From: Dryomyza anilis
Lineage: Eukaryota > Arthropoda > Insecta > Diptera > Dryomyzidae
Length of the DNA: 64,000 bases
NCBI GenBank assembly: GCA_951804985.1
Contig: OX638130.1
Coordinates: forward strand, 128,291,593-128,355,592
Direction: 5' to 3'
The translations under genes were made by a program, and so were the position numbers. Below the pieces are notes generated by a model. It saw nothing but the letters and a program-made list of their open reading frames with translations, was not told the origin of the DNA and did no database searches. Of this stretch, positions 1 to 12,700 are shown piece by piece (position 1 is the first letter of the stretch; every line of letters starts with the position of its first letter).

Positions 1-939
1 AAAGCAGTCTTCGAAAAACAAACAAACAAATATTTCCTTCCGAAAGATTCACTACTCCGAAAAACAATCACGACAAGAATGGCAAAATTCTTCTTGCCCG
101 AGCATATTTATTAAAACACAAACACACGAACGCATCCTGATGTATGCCTTTTGTATTTAGACAAAAATATAGATTCCTGCAAAGTGCTCGTTAGGAATTT
201 TAAGTTGTATTACTACAATTTTAAGAAATTCAGGATATTTTTCAAAAATAGATTTCCTTTATTTGTCCTTATTTGGTAATACTATTTTAACGAACAATTT
301 TCTTTCGACTGGAAATTTGTTTTCTCCGAAGAATTTAATTTTGTTCGTAAGGCCAACATTTTTGGGAATATTTAAAACTGATAGAAATTATTATACTAAA
401 TAACGACAATAGTAGTAGTTTGGTTTCAACAAAACCTTATATTTCAAGTACAAAATTGAATAAAATGAATTTCTACGAAGACAGAATGCATTTAAAGTTT
501 CTTGAAAACTCTCGATGTTTTTTCCGATATTTTTGATATTGCCAAGTTTATCATCATATTGCTAAAAACATACCATACCAATAATAAAATCATCAAATTT
601 AAGAGTATTTTAGGAGCACTCAGAAAAGGAAGTCATATGTATCTTATTTATGCTGGCTTTAGGAGCCTACTGTTTAAATAAAATTGATATACTTTTGTTC
701 GTTTTGAATTTGAAATCAAATGAAAAATAATAAATGGATTTTTTAAAATGAATGCATTTTCTCACGGATGACTGGACTAAATTAAACATGAACATGTACT
801 ATGTTGGATTAATTTCAGACATATTCTATACTTCTGAAGAAAGAAAAACTCCAAAAATGAAGCAATTGTGGTGTCTAGAAATTCTCAAAAATGTGAATGT
901 TTTAAGAATAATTTAAAATAATCAAAAATACGCGGATTT

Positions 940-1275
940 TTGCGCTCTTTAAAGCGTGCGCACTACCCAAGTTTCTATAGCCTTTTTAAGATCTTTTCAG
1001 TGCTCAAATATGAGTGTTTTAGGAGTAATAAATGTGTCACAAATATGAGGGTTTTTGGGCTCATAAAATGGTGCCTTCTACCCAGGGGTTGAGAAGCCTT
1101 TTTGGGCACTTTTTAGTGCTCAAATATGAGTCTTTCAGGAGTAATAAAAGTGTCAGAAATATGATGGTTTTTGGGCTCATAAAATGATGCCTTCTACCCA
1201 GGTGTTGGGAGCCTTTTTGGACTCTTTTTAGAGCTAAAATGGGGCCCTCTACCCAGGAGTTCTCATATATGGGGG
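940..1275. repeat. Degenerate tandem repeat, unit about 116 bp
   Basis: The phrase GTGCTCAAATATGAGT recurs at about 1000 and 1116. Each time it is followed by AGGAGTAATAAA and by CTCATAAAATG with CTTCTACCCAGG. About 2.5 copies are visible, the outer ones truncated. The 123-residue minus-strand ORF across it is a product of the repetition. Confidence 0.75.
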
Positions 1276-1550
1276 TAACACTCATAAATATGGCACATTT
1301 AGGAGTCTTAAAAGACTCAAAATGTTTGCTGGGATCTAAATGTTTCCATATGAACTCTATTTTAGTCTTTATTCGCAAAAGGCGGCGTATAATAGTAACC
1401 TGGGAAACTCTGGAATTTTTGTCACACTTCACAAATTTAATTTCTTCACTTATTTAAAATACTGATAATACCGCCTCAACAAAATAAGAAGGAACAAAAA
1501 GATTTAAAATTAATTTTCGGCGTCTATTATAGTTTGACATATTTATTGTC

Positions 1551-2190
1551 TTACCCCCGGACAAAATTTTACGCAAGTTCAGAGCGAGGGCACTATTCTC
1601 GTTTGATGAGAAATATGAAATTAGAATGAAAATGAGATAAAAACTAATTTCATACTCTGTTCATAATACAAAAAGTAGTTTTTGTCTCATTTTCACTCTC
1701 ATTTTATATTTCTCATCAAACGAGAATAGTGCCCCAGTTCAGAAACATATTTTCGGAAGATTACAAACAGAAAAAGTTGCCTATTTTACACCTGTTCTTA
1801 AACTATGCCGTGAATCTGCTATAAAAATGCCATAAAACTTAACAACCTGCAGTGTATCCCAATAAATGCTATTTATCTGTGTGCCCGAAAATTTCAGAAA
1901 AATGCCAGAAATTTTAATTTGGAACTCCAGAAATTTTTTTTGGCAGTGTCACGGCATTTTATAAACATTTTTTTTTTTTGACATATTTCAAACAGAGAAA
2001 GGCGTAGTTTGTATCACAAGCTGTCTATTTTGTGCCCGTTCCCAAAATATGCCGTGAAACTGCCATATAAATTCCGTTGAATTTGACAACGTGCTTTACA
2101 TACACTTTCTGCTATACACTTCTATTCCATTTATCTGTGAGTTTTCCGGAAGTATACCTGAAATATCTCTGAAAAATATCGAAAATTTAC
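1551..2190 (+). repeat. R1 dispersed repeat, two tandem copies
   Basis: R1 is a ~250-bp unit found many times in the window. Marker phrases are ATATTTCAAACAGA, CCCAAAATATGCCGTGAA, TTATCTGTG and GAAATATGCCTGAAATAT. Here one copy spans about 1551-1905 and is interrupted by the MITE at 1584-1735; a second spans about 1920-2190. No coding capacity is visible. Confidence 0.75.
1584..1735. mobile_element. MITE with ~45-bp TIRs and 8-bp target duplication (hAT-like)
   Basis: GGGCACTATTCTCGTTTGAT at the left end is mirrored at the right end (ATCAAACGAGAATAGTGCCC). AGTTCAGA occurs immediately on both sides (1576-1583 and 1736-1743), an 8-bp target-site duplication typical of hAT elements. There is no coding capacity. 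It lies inside an R1 repeat, so it is younger than that copy. Confidence 0.82.
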
Positions 2191-2366
2191 TACCCTCTTA
2201 CTGTATTTCGAAACGAAAGCCTATTAGAGGAATATGACGTAATTTTAAATAAAATCCAAAGTTATAAAAGTCAAGTAACATGAAATCAAAATTTTTGTGA
2301 CGCAATATTAACGTCAAATTTTCCACAATCATTGAGTAATTCCTATTGAGTTACAGAAACTGGGTA
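2191..2366. mobile_element. Short TIR element (MITE family C), copy 1
   Basis: The left end TACCCTCTTACTGTATTTCG and the right end, ending TTACAGAAACTGGGTA, form imperfect inverted repeats. The interior AAAGTCAAGTAACAT and GACGT...ACGTCAAATTTT is shared with the copy at about 61994-62163. TA at both edges would fit a TA target (Tc1/mariner-like), but this is not proven. Confidence 0.65.
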
Positions 2367-2779
2367 TTCATGTTTTTTTAAGTTTCTTTATTCGTTTTAT
2401 TTTTTGACACATAATCGACCGTATTGTAACTAATTCAAAGATGATTGGTTTCTAAAAATTCCAATTCCTGTATTCCGATTTAAATTTTCGGCATTATTAA
2501 GGCTTATTTTCAAAAAAACACTAATAAATGAAAGTTTATGTAAGGGTTATCGCAGATTTTAAAAATTTGTGGTATTTTAAAGACAGTTTCAAGAACTTTT
2601 CTGCAGATGGGCATAAAAACACTATGAAGCAAAGACTAAATTTATGTCTAGGAATAAAAAAATGATCCGAACTTAATTATGAAATCTTAGGCTATTCGCT
2701 AAAGCTGTTTATACTATTATATACAGTGACCTTTTTTTAATTTAAATCAGTTTATAATTCAAAATATACAGCCGGCCAA

Positions 2780-3320
2780 ACTATCATTAACGATATCGTA
2801 AATGTTAGCAAATATTCGTAAATAATGAATAAAATTATCGTTAACAAGAATCGTAAATGATTCGAAAACGCATACAGTTTTGTTTTTAATTTGTCCATCG
2901 TAACGAGGTATCATAAACGAACTAAAAACACTCATATATGACGAATTTTCGATCGTTTATGATCGTAAAATTATATACGCGTTATAAACGATCTTTTATG
3001 TTCGTAAAACGAACCATTTTTTAATATTTTTTACGATTCAATTACGAGCTTATGATTTAAAATTTTCAACAAAACAATTTATTAAAAATATTGATCATTT
3101 CTTGGGTTTTTTTAAATGAACTTTTAATTAGAAAAACAATAATATATTTTGGCAATCTTTTTTTACGATATAAACAATCGAAAAATACGAGCCATCGTTA
3201 TTTACGAGCAACATTTTTTTTTTCATTTGACATTTATTTTTTACGAGCAAAATGATCGAAATTTATTAATATTTTGAATCGCCAAACGATCGTAATTTAC
3301 GATCATCATAAAAAATGTGT
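2780..3320. repeat. TACGA/TCGTA-rich segment
   Basis: TCGTAAA, ACGATC, TTTACGA and similar words recur on both strands roughly every 20-40 bp. No clean unit length is apparent. The flanks carry weakly mirrored GC-rich ends (CAGCCGGCC near 2770, GGCGCCGACTG near 3324), so it could be an old TIR element. Confidence 0.45.
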
Positions 3321-4839
3321 GTAGGCGCCGACTGGGTATTTATTGACCACATTTCAGAAACCAAATGCTTTCAAAATTCCCCGTGGTTTTCGAAGAAAAT
3401 ATGAAATTCATCACTTACATTCACGCACGATTTGGAGAATTGTTTTCCTTCAACTTTTTTACGTTCCCGAGAAAAATCAGCCCAAATTTAAATGAAGACA
3501 TCGACAAAAAGGTATCGTTGGAAAAATATATATTTTGCAAAAAAATGTATTGCAATAAAATATTATTTTTACAGCACAAAAAAATGTGAGTAGAAAATAA
3601 AAATTAGTCATTCTTGAGTTCTATGAAAATTTGGAAATAGGACAATTGCGGCACGATAATGTTAAAATTATTTCGAATTAAACAAAGTCAGTTGACAAAT
3701 AAAAAATGAATTGAAATATTTCTTCTATCTGTTTTAATTATAAAACTTGTGTACACAAAATCGACGACGAATTATTAATATTTATGATAAATAATAGAAA
3801 AATGATTCGTCTCCAAACTCACAGAACTAATTTCAAAAGTTTTAACAATTTATTTAATTTGTTAATAAAAATATGGCTATTTTAAAATATATGGGGCAAT
3901 GTGCAATAAAAATTTTAAAATGTATCAAGAATGAAATTTCCTACTAGGTAACTGCGTATCATATATATATATGCACTATGCACTCATAGACTGAATTTAC
4001 TATGTACATGTTGTAGTTCTGTTTCTTGAATTTGCAGTGCACTGCAGTTGTATTTTGTTTAATTATGCTGTTGGTACAATATTCGGTACACAACGTACAG
4101 AATATTGTGTGTGTGTCTGTGCTTTAAAAACGTATTTTATTTTTAAAATATGAGATGCATTTGTTTTTGTTTTATTATAATTGAAATTTTCTACCACATG
4201 GCATGCCATGCCATGCCATGAATATTCCTGCTTAAGACTGCTGTTGCAAGACAAACTCACGTCTGAATTGTGAAATTTCTATAATGAATTTTTAATTGGC
4301 ACAAGTTGTATAAAATAGAGACAAATATAAAATTCTCATTTTTTTAAATAAATAAATTTGAACAAAGATAAAATAAAACAAAAGTTTACAAAACTTTAAG
4401 ACAGACTAAAAGTGATAATAAATAATTTAGTAATCTGATGATAAAATTAATTTTTATATTCGACAAATAACTATGTCAAATAATTTCTTGGTATTTAAAT
4501 GTATCCGAATACATGTGACGGAATTAAAGTTGATTGGGTCTAATCCAAAATTACTTTTAAGGAATGAGGGCGTGTTTTTAAAACGATTTCGTCTATATTT
4601 GAACTTAGCTTTACTTTTAATCCATAACATATTTCAGCAAAATTTCATTAAAATCGATCCTGTAGTTTTTGAGTTATCATGCTTAAAGATAGACAGACCT
4701 AATTGACTGAAAAATTACCCTGTGTTCCTGTGAAGTTAGCTATATATTGTAAAAATAATAGTTTTTCATTTTGAAATAATGATTTCTAATTAAATTGTTT
4801 AGCGCTATTACTAGGTACCATGTCATGCTTTCAATTAGC

Positions 4840-5300
4840 TGCAGATTATTCAAGAATCTTTATTAAACGAATTTACTGTCTGCCGCAGAATCCTGCGGCT
4901 GGCAGTTCTCTTAAACTTAAATCATCTGCGAATGCCGCAGGGGCCCCGAAGAGTGCCGAAGAAAATGGCGCGCATAAAATTGCAAATCCCATGCGTATTT
5001 CCGGCACGCGAAACCTAATTCAAAGGCAGCAAGAGTAGTAAAAGTTTTACTGCAACTCGTAGCATGCAGCTCAAGACAGGCTTCTCTGTGGGCCACAGAT
5101 ACTGACAGTCGGTCTGACTGACAGTCGTTGAACTGCTGCTGCTGGTGATGGCAGTCAGCAATCTTCCGAAGCAAATATCGAATGGTTTTCGTGCTGCTGC
5201 TCTGTATGCTGCATGCGTTCCGGCGGATGCGGAAATGCGCCGCCCGAATGTGTTTATAATGCAAAATCATGCTGGAAACTTTTCCGATGCTGATTGCTTG
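4840..5300. other. GC-richer non-coding island with a perfect hairpin
   Basis: It is markedly less AT-rich than its surroundings and carries CTG/CAG triplets. GCCGCAG (4882-4888) and CTGCGGC (4893-4899) form a perfect 7-bp stem with a 4-nt loop. GACTGACAGTCG is repeated near 5115. Overlapping ORFs on both strands are short and unlike known proteins. It could be a conserved regulatory island (inference). Confidence 0.35.
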
Positions 5301-7771
5301 GGTCAATATTAAATATCGCACTGAATAAATAGAAAATTCGAAATAGTTTAGTTTACTGCGCGAAAGTTTCGCGCACTTTTTAAAAATTAATAAATTGTTA
5401 TTTTTTATGGATTTGAATGAAAACCTTTAATAGAATATTTAGTATTCGTAAACTGGTAATACAATGGGCACAATTTTTAGCAGATTCCGGACAGTTTAGA
5501 ATTATTTATCATCTGAACTAATGCGAAAAATATGGTGCTTATATGAAATGCTGCCTCTATTCTCGTCGTCTCTAAAATATGACGGTGGACTGTCTTTAAA
5601 ATTCAATAAAATTAAGTTATAGTTGGCCTTTATAATAACATCTTTAAAAATGTCTCTACTTCCAAATTTCCCATGATCTTAAAATTTCAATTATAATTTG
5701 CCGAAAATGTTACGTATTAGAGAAAAATTAGTATGCCGTCAAAGTCATCACTCGAAAGTTGAATTAACCATAACCATAGAGAAATTAATAGAGTAGTATT
5801 ATTTTATAATTTGCTACAATTACCCTGTACTACCCTATAGAAAAGACGTATGTGTTTTCATAAACGCGTCAGCAATACTTAAGGATTTTTCATTTGATTT
5901 CGTTGCTTCTGCTGTGCTGAATTTTTTTTTGTTTTTGCTTACCGCAAATGTTCAAACATTTCTTGATTCTTCATTATCTTCTGGGGCGGTCGGTTCTAAA
6001 ATGCTATCGGCCCCATGTCGATTGCGCGTATATTTTATGTTTTATATTTTTTCTGGTTTTTGTGTAGTTCTTAGTCTTGCATAGCACGCTCTACACTTCA
6101 TTGGCGTCTGATGCTTGCGCAAGTAATTTAATTAAAATGCGTCCCGCTGCTACTCCATAATAAAGTCTACTTATTCAATTCTAAACTAATTAAAAAATTG
6201 CTGGAACTTTTCAGTATTTTTTTTCTGTTTATTTTTGCTTTCTTCACACTTAAAGAATTTCTGGTGTTTATTTCCGTTTTTTTGCTGTGGCCGAAGCAGC
6301 AGATCGGCAGCACTCCAAACTACTACGACTCAATGCAAATAATTAATGAGTCACTCACTCACTCATTCACTCGGCATTGTTTGCATGGAGCAGCAGTAGC
6401 AACAGCAAGGGTCAAAATGCGTGCATAAATCACATAAAGTGCAGCGGAAGAAGCTGTTAAAGAAAAAGAAGAAGTAGTGGGGAAGCCGTTGCAAAAGAAA
6501 CTGCAACTGGATGAAAGTCTTGCGCCGAGTACGCAATTAATTTCGGTTGTGTCAACAGATTAATTAGCGCCATACTTAGAGAGACCACTTTAGAGTATTC
6601 ATTTCAAGTGTTTGCTTTTAGGCGCAAAAACACTGGTAATGCTTTTGCTATAATTGTGGATTTTAGGTTTTATTTGAGAGGTATTTTTAAATGTTTGAAT
6701 GATGCAAAATCTTCTTTTCGACTTTAAATTTGAATATTATTAAAACCAAATTATTGAATAATTTTTGAAATTTACTTTCAAACGAAATTGGAATTTTTGA
6801 TAACGAAAATCGAATTTATTTGATTACAAATAAGGATAACTTATTGAATTTAGTTGAATTACTTTTATTTTTTAGCTATATTTTGTAGATATATTTTAAA
6901 TTTGAAAAATATGTGAAATGAATTTTTTCCAAATAATATTAAGTTTTCTTTGAAATTTTCTATAAAACCTCATTTGAAGTTTAGTCGTACTGTTACCGTG
7001 TAATTTCTTAAAAATCAATGAATACGTAATTAGATTGATATATTCAGGTCCTATTGAATCTAGGTACTCAGTAATCGGATCATCAAGATGTCTAATATTT
7101 TGAACAAATTATAAAATTCATGGGTACTAGTCACAAAAAATATTTGAACCAAATTCTCTACATTTAAAAAATTTGGTGGCCGTTCTGACATGGAATGGCC
7201 CATTTACATATATCGCCATGTACCAAACGATTTTATTATGTGTCATCAAAAACTAAATTTCTGATTTATATTAACCGTTCAAATCTCGTCAAATATTCTT
7301 GATATGTTTTTCGATGTGAAAAAAGTAACAATTTTGATAAGTAACTTTTGAAATATATTTCAATGTAAACAAATCAATGTGAATATGTACACAGAAAAAA
7401 AATGTACATCATATTGATGAATTCCGTTCTTCAAGCCATGATTCATTGTATTGAAGAACCATTCATAATATTAATGACTAACGACATCAATGTTATGAAT
7501 CCAATCTTAAATATGATGAACACTTGGTAACTGTCAAAAAGTGTTCTTCAATATGATGAGCTGTATGTGAAGAATGAAGAATACATTTCAACATATTAAT
7601 GAACCAACACATAAAATACAACATATATGTACATCATATTGAAGAACGCTGTTCAATAAACCAAAATTTCTATCAATGTAATTTTTTTTCGTTCATTTTT
7701 GTCGTACTTCTCAGTTCTCAAGTAGTTCTTGTGTGTTATTTCTTATATAATGTTTGCTCAACATGCATAAA

Positions 7772-8045
7772 CCCTGGTAGAAATTTTGGTAGGGCCATGG
7801 TCATGAAGTGATCATGTCATTATTTGAGATGATCGAGATATGACGAGGCCCATAATGTCCTTGTAATGCAGTGTCGTGATCATGCACTGACCTCAGGCCA
7901 TGATCATGTACTGATCGGGCAATTCCCCTTTTATTATTTATGGTAAGCATGATAAGGGCACGCAAAGGCAATGATCTCTAATAGGACTTACCCAACGAAA
8001 ACCCGATTATTTCCCGATGGCGCATCGTGCAAATTTCTACTAGGG
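7772..8045. mobile_element. MITE with CCCTGGTAGAAATTT termini
   Basis: Left end CCCTGGTAGAAATTT and right end AAATTTCTACTAGGG are a 15-bp TIR with one mismatch. The interior is GATCATG-rich and non-coding. No clear target duplication is visible. It lies within R2 copy 1. Confidence 0.65.
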
Positions 8046-8110
8046 AATTAATAAACTGTTTTATAATATATTTATTATGATTACAACTTTTTATTAATAA
8101 AAATTTATAT

Positions 8111-8370
8111 ATCGTCATTGTAGAACGAAAAGTCACCAAATACATTTTTATGAAAAACTTAATTTTCGAGTTTGTTGTTTAATATTATAAAAAATAATTG
8201 ATGCATTTTTAATGTTGACAAATCAATTAATATGTTTACATTTTCTTAACATGTGGTAAAAAATAGAGATAATCGATTAAAAATTGACAGATTTATAAAG
8301 ATTTTTTTAAATGAAATTTGGCATTTTGAAAATGTATTTGGTGACTTTTTTTTGGTTGTACAACGACGAT
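8111..8370. mobile_element. MITE family D, copy 1
   Basis: It begins ATCGTCATTGTAGAACGAAA with AGTCACCAAATACATTTT just inside. The right end is AAAATGTATTTGGTGACTTT and finishes CAACGACGAT. The TIR is about 40 bp in a ~260-bp element. TA flanks both ends. Other copies lie at 15080-15336 and, inverted, 25139-25396. Confidence 0.8.
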
Positions 8371-8374
8371 ATAT

Positions 8375-8680
8375 AAAAAGTATATTTTTGAAAAAAAAAT
8401 TTCAAATATTTTTTTTTCGAAAAAAATTTTATTTTTAACAATTTTTTTTTTTTCAAAAAAAAATTTTTTTTTAAACAAAATTTTTTCTAAATTATTTTTT
8501 CGAAAAAATTTTGTTTAGTTCGACAAAATTTTTTTTAGTCCTACAAAATTTTTTTCATTCCGACATTTTTTTTTTCGGATAGTACTGTAATTTTTTAAAT
8601 ACCATTTATACAACACTCTTTTTCGAAATATTTTATAAAAAAATATTTTTTTTTTGAAAAAATATTTTGAACAAATTCAT
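8375..8680. repeat. T/A homopolymer-run segment with CGAAAAAA spacers
   Basis: Long runs of T and A alternate with TCGAAAAAA and GACAAAATTTTTTT. Similar segments occur at about 34390-34970 and 44030-44420. The Lys- and Phe-rich ORFs here are low-complexity artefacts. Confidence 0.7.
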
Positions 8681-9384
8681 CAATATGACAATTCGAATTC
8701 ATTGTATTGAATATTTTGTTCATATATATAATGAATGTGTGGAGTATGTTAACTTTTTAACTTTAAACTTTTTACTTTGTATTTAAAATTTATAATTTAA
8801 TTTTTTACTTTCATTTTAATTTCAAAAAAAAAATTGTAATTTTTCATTAGATTATTAAAACTTGATTGATAAAAACAAAAAAGTTGTTCCTAAAAGTAAC
8901 TATAAATGTATTCATTAATATGTCATTTAATGACATATGATGATGGTATCAATATGATGAATCTGGTAGTTGGTGAAAAAATTCATAATATTTATGAATA
9001 AATTCATCATATTGAAGAATTTTTTTCTGTGTACTAAGGAAACATATTCGAATTCTAAAGAAAATAATCTTTCGATTTTGTTTTTGAAGAAATTAATGTC
9101 CATATTTGAAGACAATGGCGCATAAAGTAGACTTTAAAATGAAACTCTGCTTGTTGACATTTTATTCAATAAGAAAAATGTCGAATTTAAATTTAAAATG
9201 GACTCTAAATTGTCTATGCACCTATAATTTTGTGATGATCAATAATCGTGCATTTTATAAACTGTTTTTATTTTTTCGACATTTTAAGTGAATCCACATT
9301 TTTGAATTTATCGAAGCCATTCCAAAACCGAACTTTAAAAGACTTTAAATTAAAATTGTTCATTTAAAAAATGTTGAATTATAA

Positions 9385-9602
9385 CACTCAGGAAAAACAC
9401 CTATATCCTATTAAAATTAGCCAATAGGACACGTATTGATTTAATAGTATACAAAAAATAAATATGTTCATATAAACTCAAAGATAATTTAATAATATTT
9501 TGTAGTAATTAATGGTATTTACCTATTAAAATAATAATTGAATCTATGTACTAAATTTAATAGTTAAAAAACTATTGATTTAATGGTACTTTATTCTGAG
9601 TG
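9385..9602. mobile_element. Possible MITE with CACTCAG termini
   Basis: CACTCAGGAAAAA at the left and TTTATTCTGAGTG at the right are inverted with mismatches. The ~200-bp interior is rich in TATTAAAAT and ATTTAATAG words. No clean target duplication was found. It ends 88 bp upstream of Fur2 exon 1. Confidence 0.45.
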
Positions 9603-9689
9603 CTGGAATTTACAAGTTATATGTAGCATGTTGCTACTAGCAACATATATAAAAAATATGAATTTAAAATTGGTTTTCTTTCACCACAG

Positions 9690-9794
9690 ATTGGCAGCCT
9701 CAAGGACTACTACTTATTTAATCATCGCCACGTCTCGAAGCGATCACTACGCACCAGTGACGTCCACCACAGCGCATTGAATTCGGAACCAGAG
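9690..9794 (+). CDS. Fur2: Fur2 exon 1 of window: late propeptide with secondary cleavage site
   Basis: It encodes 35 residues starting [10 protein letters not shown], the typical propeptide segment of furins. The acceptor is TTTCACCACAG and the donor is GAG|GTAGAT, phase 0 at both ends. H12-R13-H14-V15-S16-K17-R18 aligns with the internal pH-sensing site of mammalian furin (HRGVTKR), including its P6 histidine. The second, inhibitor-releasing cleavage probably occurs after R18 (inference by homology). Because the exon opens in mid-propeptide, at least one 5' coding exon must lie upstream. Confidence 0.93.
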
Positions 9795-12700
9795 GTAGAT
9801 AATACAAAATATTTCCATTAGAACTTATATCAATTTCTGGTTATTCTTCAACTATAGGTGCGATGGATGCAACAGCAGCACGAAAAGTCACGGCACAAAC
9901 GTGATGGCTCCTACAGCGCGCTGCCCGGCTACAGTCCCTACGATGTTATACGACCGGCGAGCGGTTTCACTGGCAGCGGTAGCGTTACCGCCACACGTCT
10001 CGCCTATCAACCGACTGGCAGCGTTCATCGACCGGTGGTGCCACGTGCGCCACGCATTCAGTACCGCGATGCGAGTCCGCACCACATATTTCCCGATCCC
10101 CTGTTCAAGGAGCAGTGGTACTTGGTGAGTAAAGTATGTGTGCGGTCAACAATTTTGTACTATATGTTTTGTCATAACTACAACGCATCAAACAATCAAC
10201 CAATCTACACCGCCCGCCATGCGAAAGAAAAACAGTTTCCTAGCCCCGTCCACTACATGCTAACTAAGAAAAGGTCTACGATTTAAGTGGTTAATGGTTT
10301 TGTATATCAAAAAAAATCTAGTAAAACATGTCATACATACAACACATAGTTGGTGCAAAGTGTAGACAGAAACATTTTATTTTGTTGCATACTTTTAGGC
10401 ATGCATTCAAATTGTTTTTTAAGTGTTTTCAGTAGTTTTATCCATCAAAATAATTTATTTTTCTGTCATTTTAATTAAAATTTAATTAATAGCTTGTATT
10501 TTAAAGCGACTTAGTTGAAATACCTACTTTCAAAATATAGCTACATGAATTTCCAAAGTCGCCTAAGTGTAGACTATGCCTTTTTTGTAAAATTACATTT
10601 TTTCCACTTTTCAACGACTTTTTGAAGTTTATATTTAAACCTGCAATGAGTTTATTAAATATTATAAATATTTGCGTACAAAATTTTGCCGAAACATTTT
10701 TGAAAAATGCAAATATCGCAATTTTCACTGACTTTTTGAAGTTGTTTAAACAATGCAATGTATTTATTAAATATTATATATATTTTGCATAAAATTACTT
10801 TACTTTTTTAATCAGTTCATCCAAAAACCACAAGAAACACTTTCGAAAAATGCAAATCTCGCAATTAAGTTGAAGTCATGTAAAAGATGTTCGTCGGTTG
10901 GACTTTACAAGACTAAAATGTAAAATAAAATTTATTTGTTGCGGTTTATTATCTGTGTGTTTGCTCAACAGCAACCAAAGCATGTGTCTTGTAGATTTTA
11001 ATATGTTCTACATGTTGTTGTCAGACCACAGAACAAAGTGCAGTTTTGTGTAGCTTCGTTTCACGTGCGCTCCAACAGCCTGCTTCTTTTGTCATCAACA
11101 ACACAAATTTTCTAAAATTTATGATATTTACACAGAAAATTTAACATATTAACTTTTTGAACACGGACACAAGGACAGACGGACACTTGAGAAGACACCC
11201 ACACAATTACTGCTCAGACACATTTTAATGGGCTCTCTCAGCAACATATTCTATGGCAACGACATTGGTAACTATGGCAACGAATGTCAAGCAGTTTGTC
11301 GCATTTTCCACTTGCAACTTCTTTCCACATTCTTTTGTTGCAATTTAAATCTTCAGCAACATCTTTGCCACACTATGCCACGCTGTCGTTTGTTCTTCTC
11401 TCTGTCTGTCTGTGTGTCTCTCTGTCTATGTCCTGTCCTTGCTCCGTCCTTTGGCACGTTCTTGCTCAGGCAAGTGTGTTATTTATGCAGTTTTCATATC
11501 GTCTTAATTTTTTGTGTGTCGCAAATTTAAATTATGTGGCTGCAACAATTAATGTTGCTGTGATAAACTTTTTGCTGCACAGCACAAAATGCAGTAGCAA
11601 CGGCAATCTTTGCATTTGACAGAAATTTGCTGCTTTGTAACATGCAAAAAACATGGCATAAATTAGGCACTGAATAAAAAGCAGATTTCTCAAGTTTTCA
11701 AGTAATTTTTTACAACTTTTCATATATATCAATTTAAGTTTTTCTAATTTTAGTTATAAACAAAAAAAAAAATAATATTACAAAAATTAAATTTGGACTA
11801 TTTTCAGTAAACAGAAACAAAATATACATACAAAAAAAAATTAGATTTTTCAATAAAAATTTAAATTTGCAGACATTTTTACAAATTTAAATTTTCAGTC
11901 AAATAAAAAATGACAGTAAAAATTTTAATTTACAGTAATAATTTCCAATTTAAGTAAAATTAATGCAATTTACAGTTCAGTAAAAATTAAACTTTTCAGT
12001 AAAAATTGAATTTTTCAGTAAAAATTGAATTTTTCAGTAAAAATTGAATTTTTTAGTAAAAATTGAATTTTTCAGTAAAAATTTAATTTTTCAGTAAAAA
12101 TTTAATTTTTCAGTAAAAATTTAATTTTTCAGTAAAAATTTTATTTTTCAGTATAAATTTAATTTTTTCTGTAAAAATTTAATTTTTCAGTAAAAATTTA
12201 ATTTTTCAGTAATAATTTAATTTTTCAGTAAAAATTGCATTTTTCAGTAAAAATTTAATTTTTCAGTAAAAATTTCATTTTTAAGTAAACTTTCATTTTT
12301 CAGTAAAACTTTCATTTTTCAGTAAAAATTTAATTTTTCAGTAAAAAATTAATTTTCAGTAAAAATTTAATTTTTCAGTAAAAATTTAATTTTTCAGTAA
12401 AAATTTAATTTTTCAGTAAAAATTTAATTTTTCAGTAAAAATTTAATTTTTCAGTAAAAATTTAATTTTTCAGTAAAAATTTAATTTTTCAGTAAAAATT
12501 TAATTTTTCACTAAATATTTAATTTTTCAGTAAAAATTTAATTTTTCAGTAAAAATTTAATTTTTCAGTAAAAATTTAATTTTTTAGTAAAAAATTGAGT
12601 TTTACAGTAAAAATATAATTTTTTAGTTAAAATGGAATTTTTCAGTAAACATAGAATTTTGTCAGTAAAAATTGATATTTTCAGTAAAAATTTAGTTTAT

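Larger units (their letters stand above)
7387..9034. mobile_element. R2 TIR element, copy 1, with nested MITEs
   Basis: The left end GTACACAGAAAAAAA and right end TTTTTTTCTGTGTAC form inverted termini. Just inside are mirrored ATCATATTGATGAATT / ATTCATCATATTGAAG. The body repeats words such as TTCAATATGATGA and ATTAATGAAC. Nested in it are a MITE (7772-8045), MITE D copy 1 (8111-8370) and a T/A-run segment (about 8375-8680). No transposase ORF is seen. Confidence 0.7.
1..9689. other. AT-rich non-coding DNA upstream of Fur2 exon 1 (probably intron)
   Basis: No recognisable exon was found, in particular none encoding the early furin propeptide or a signal peptide. As exon 1 begins in mid-propeptide, this stretch is most likely a Fur2 intron. 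It holds a ~116-bp tandem repeat (about 940-1275), MITEs at 1584-1735 and 2191-2366, R1 repeats (1551-2190), a segment rich in TACGA/TCGTA (2780-3320), a GC-richer island (4840-5300) and a nested transposon cluster (7387-9034). In the remaining stretches (3330-4830, 5300-7380) I see only AT-rich sequence and short simple runs. Confidence 0.75.

Noticed and set aside
1..9689. Missing 5' exons of Fur2
   Set aside because: No segment reading like the early furin propeptide or a signal peptide with a donor in the right phase was found; these exons are probably upstream of the window.
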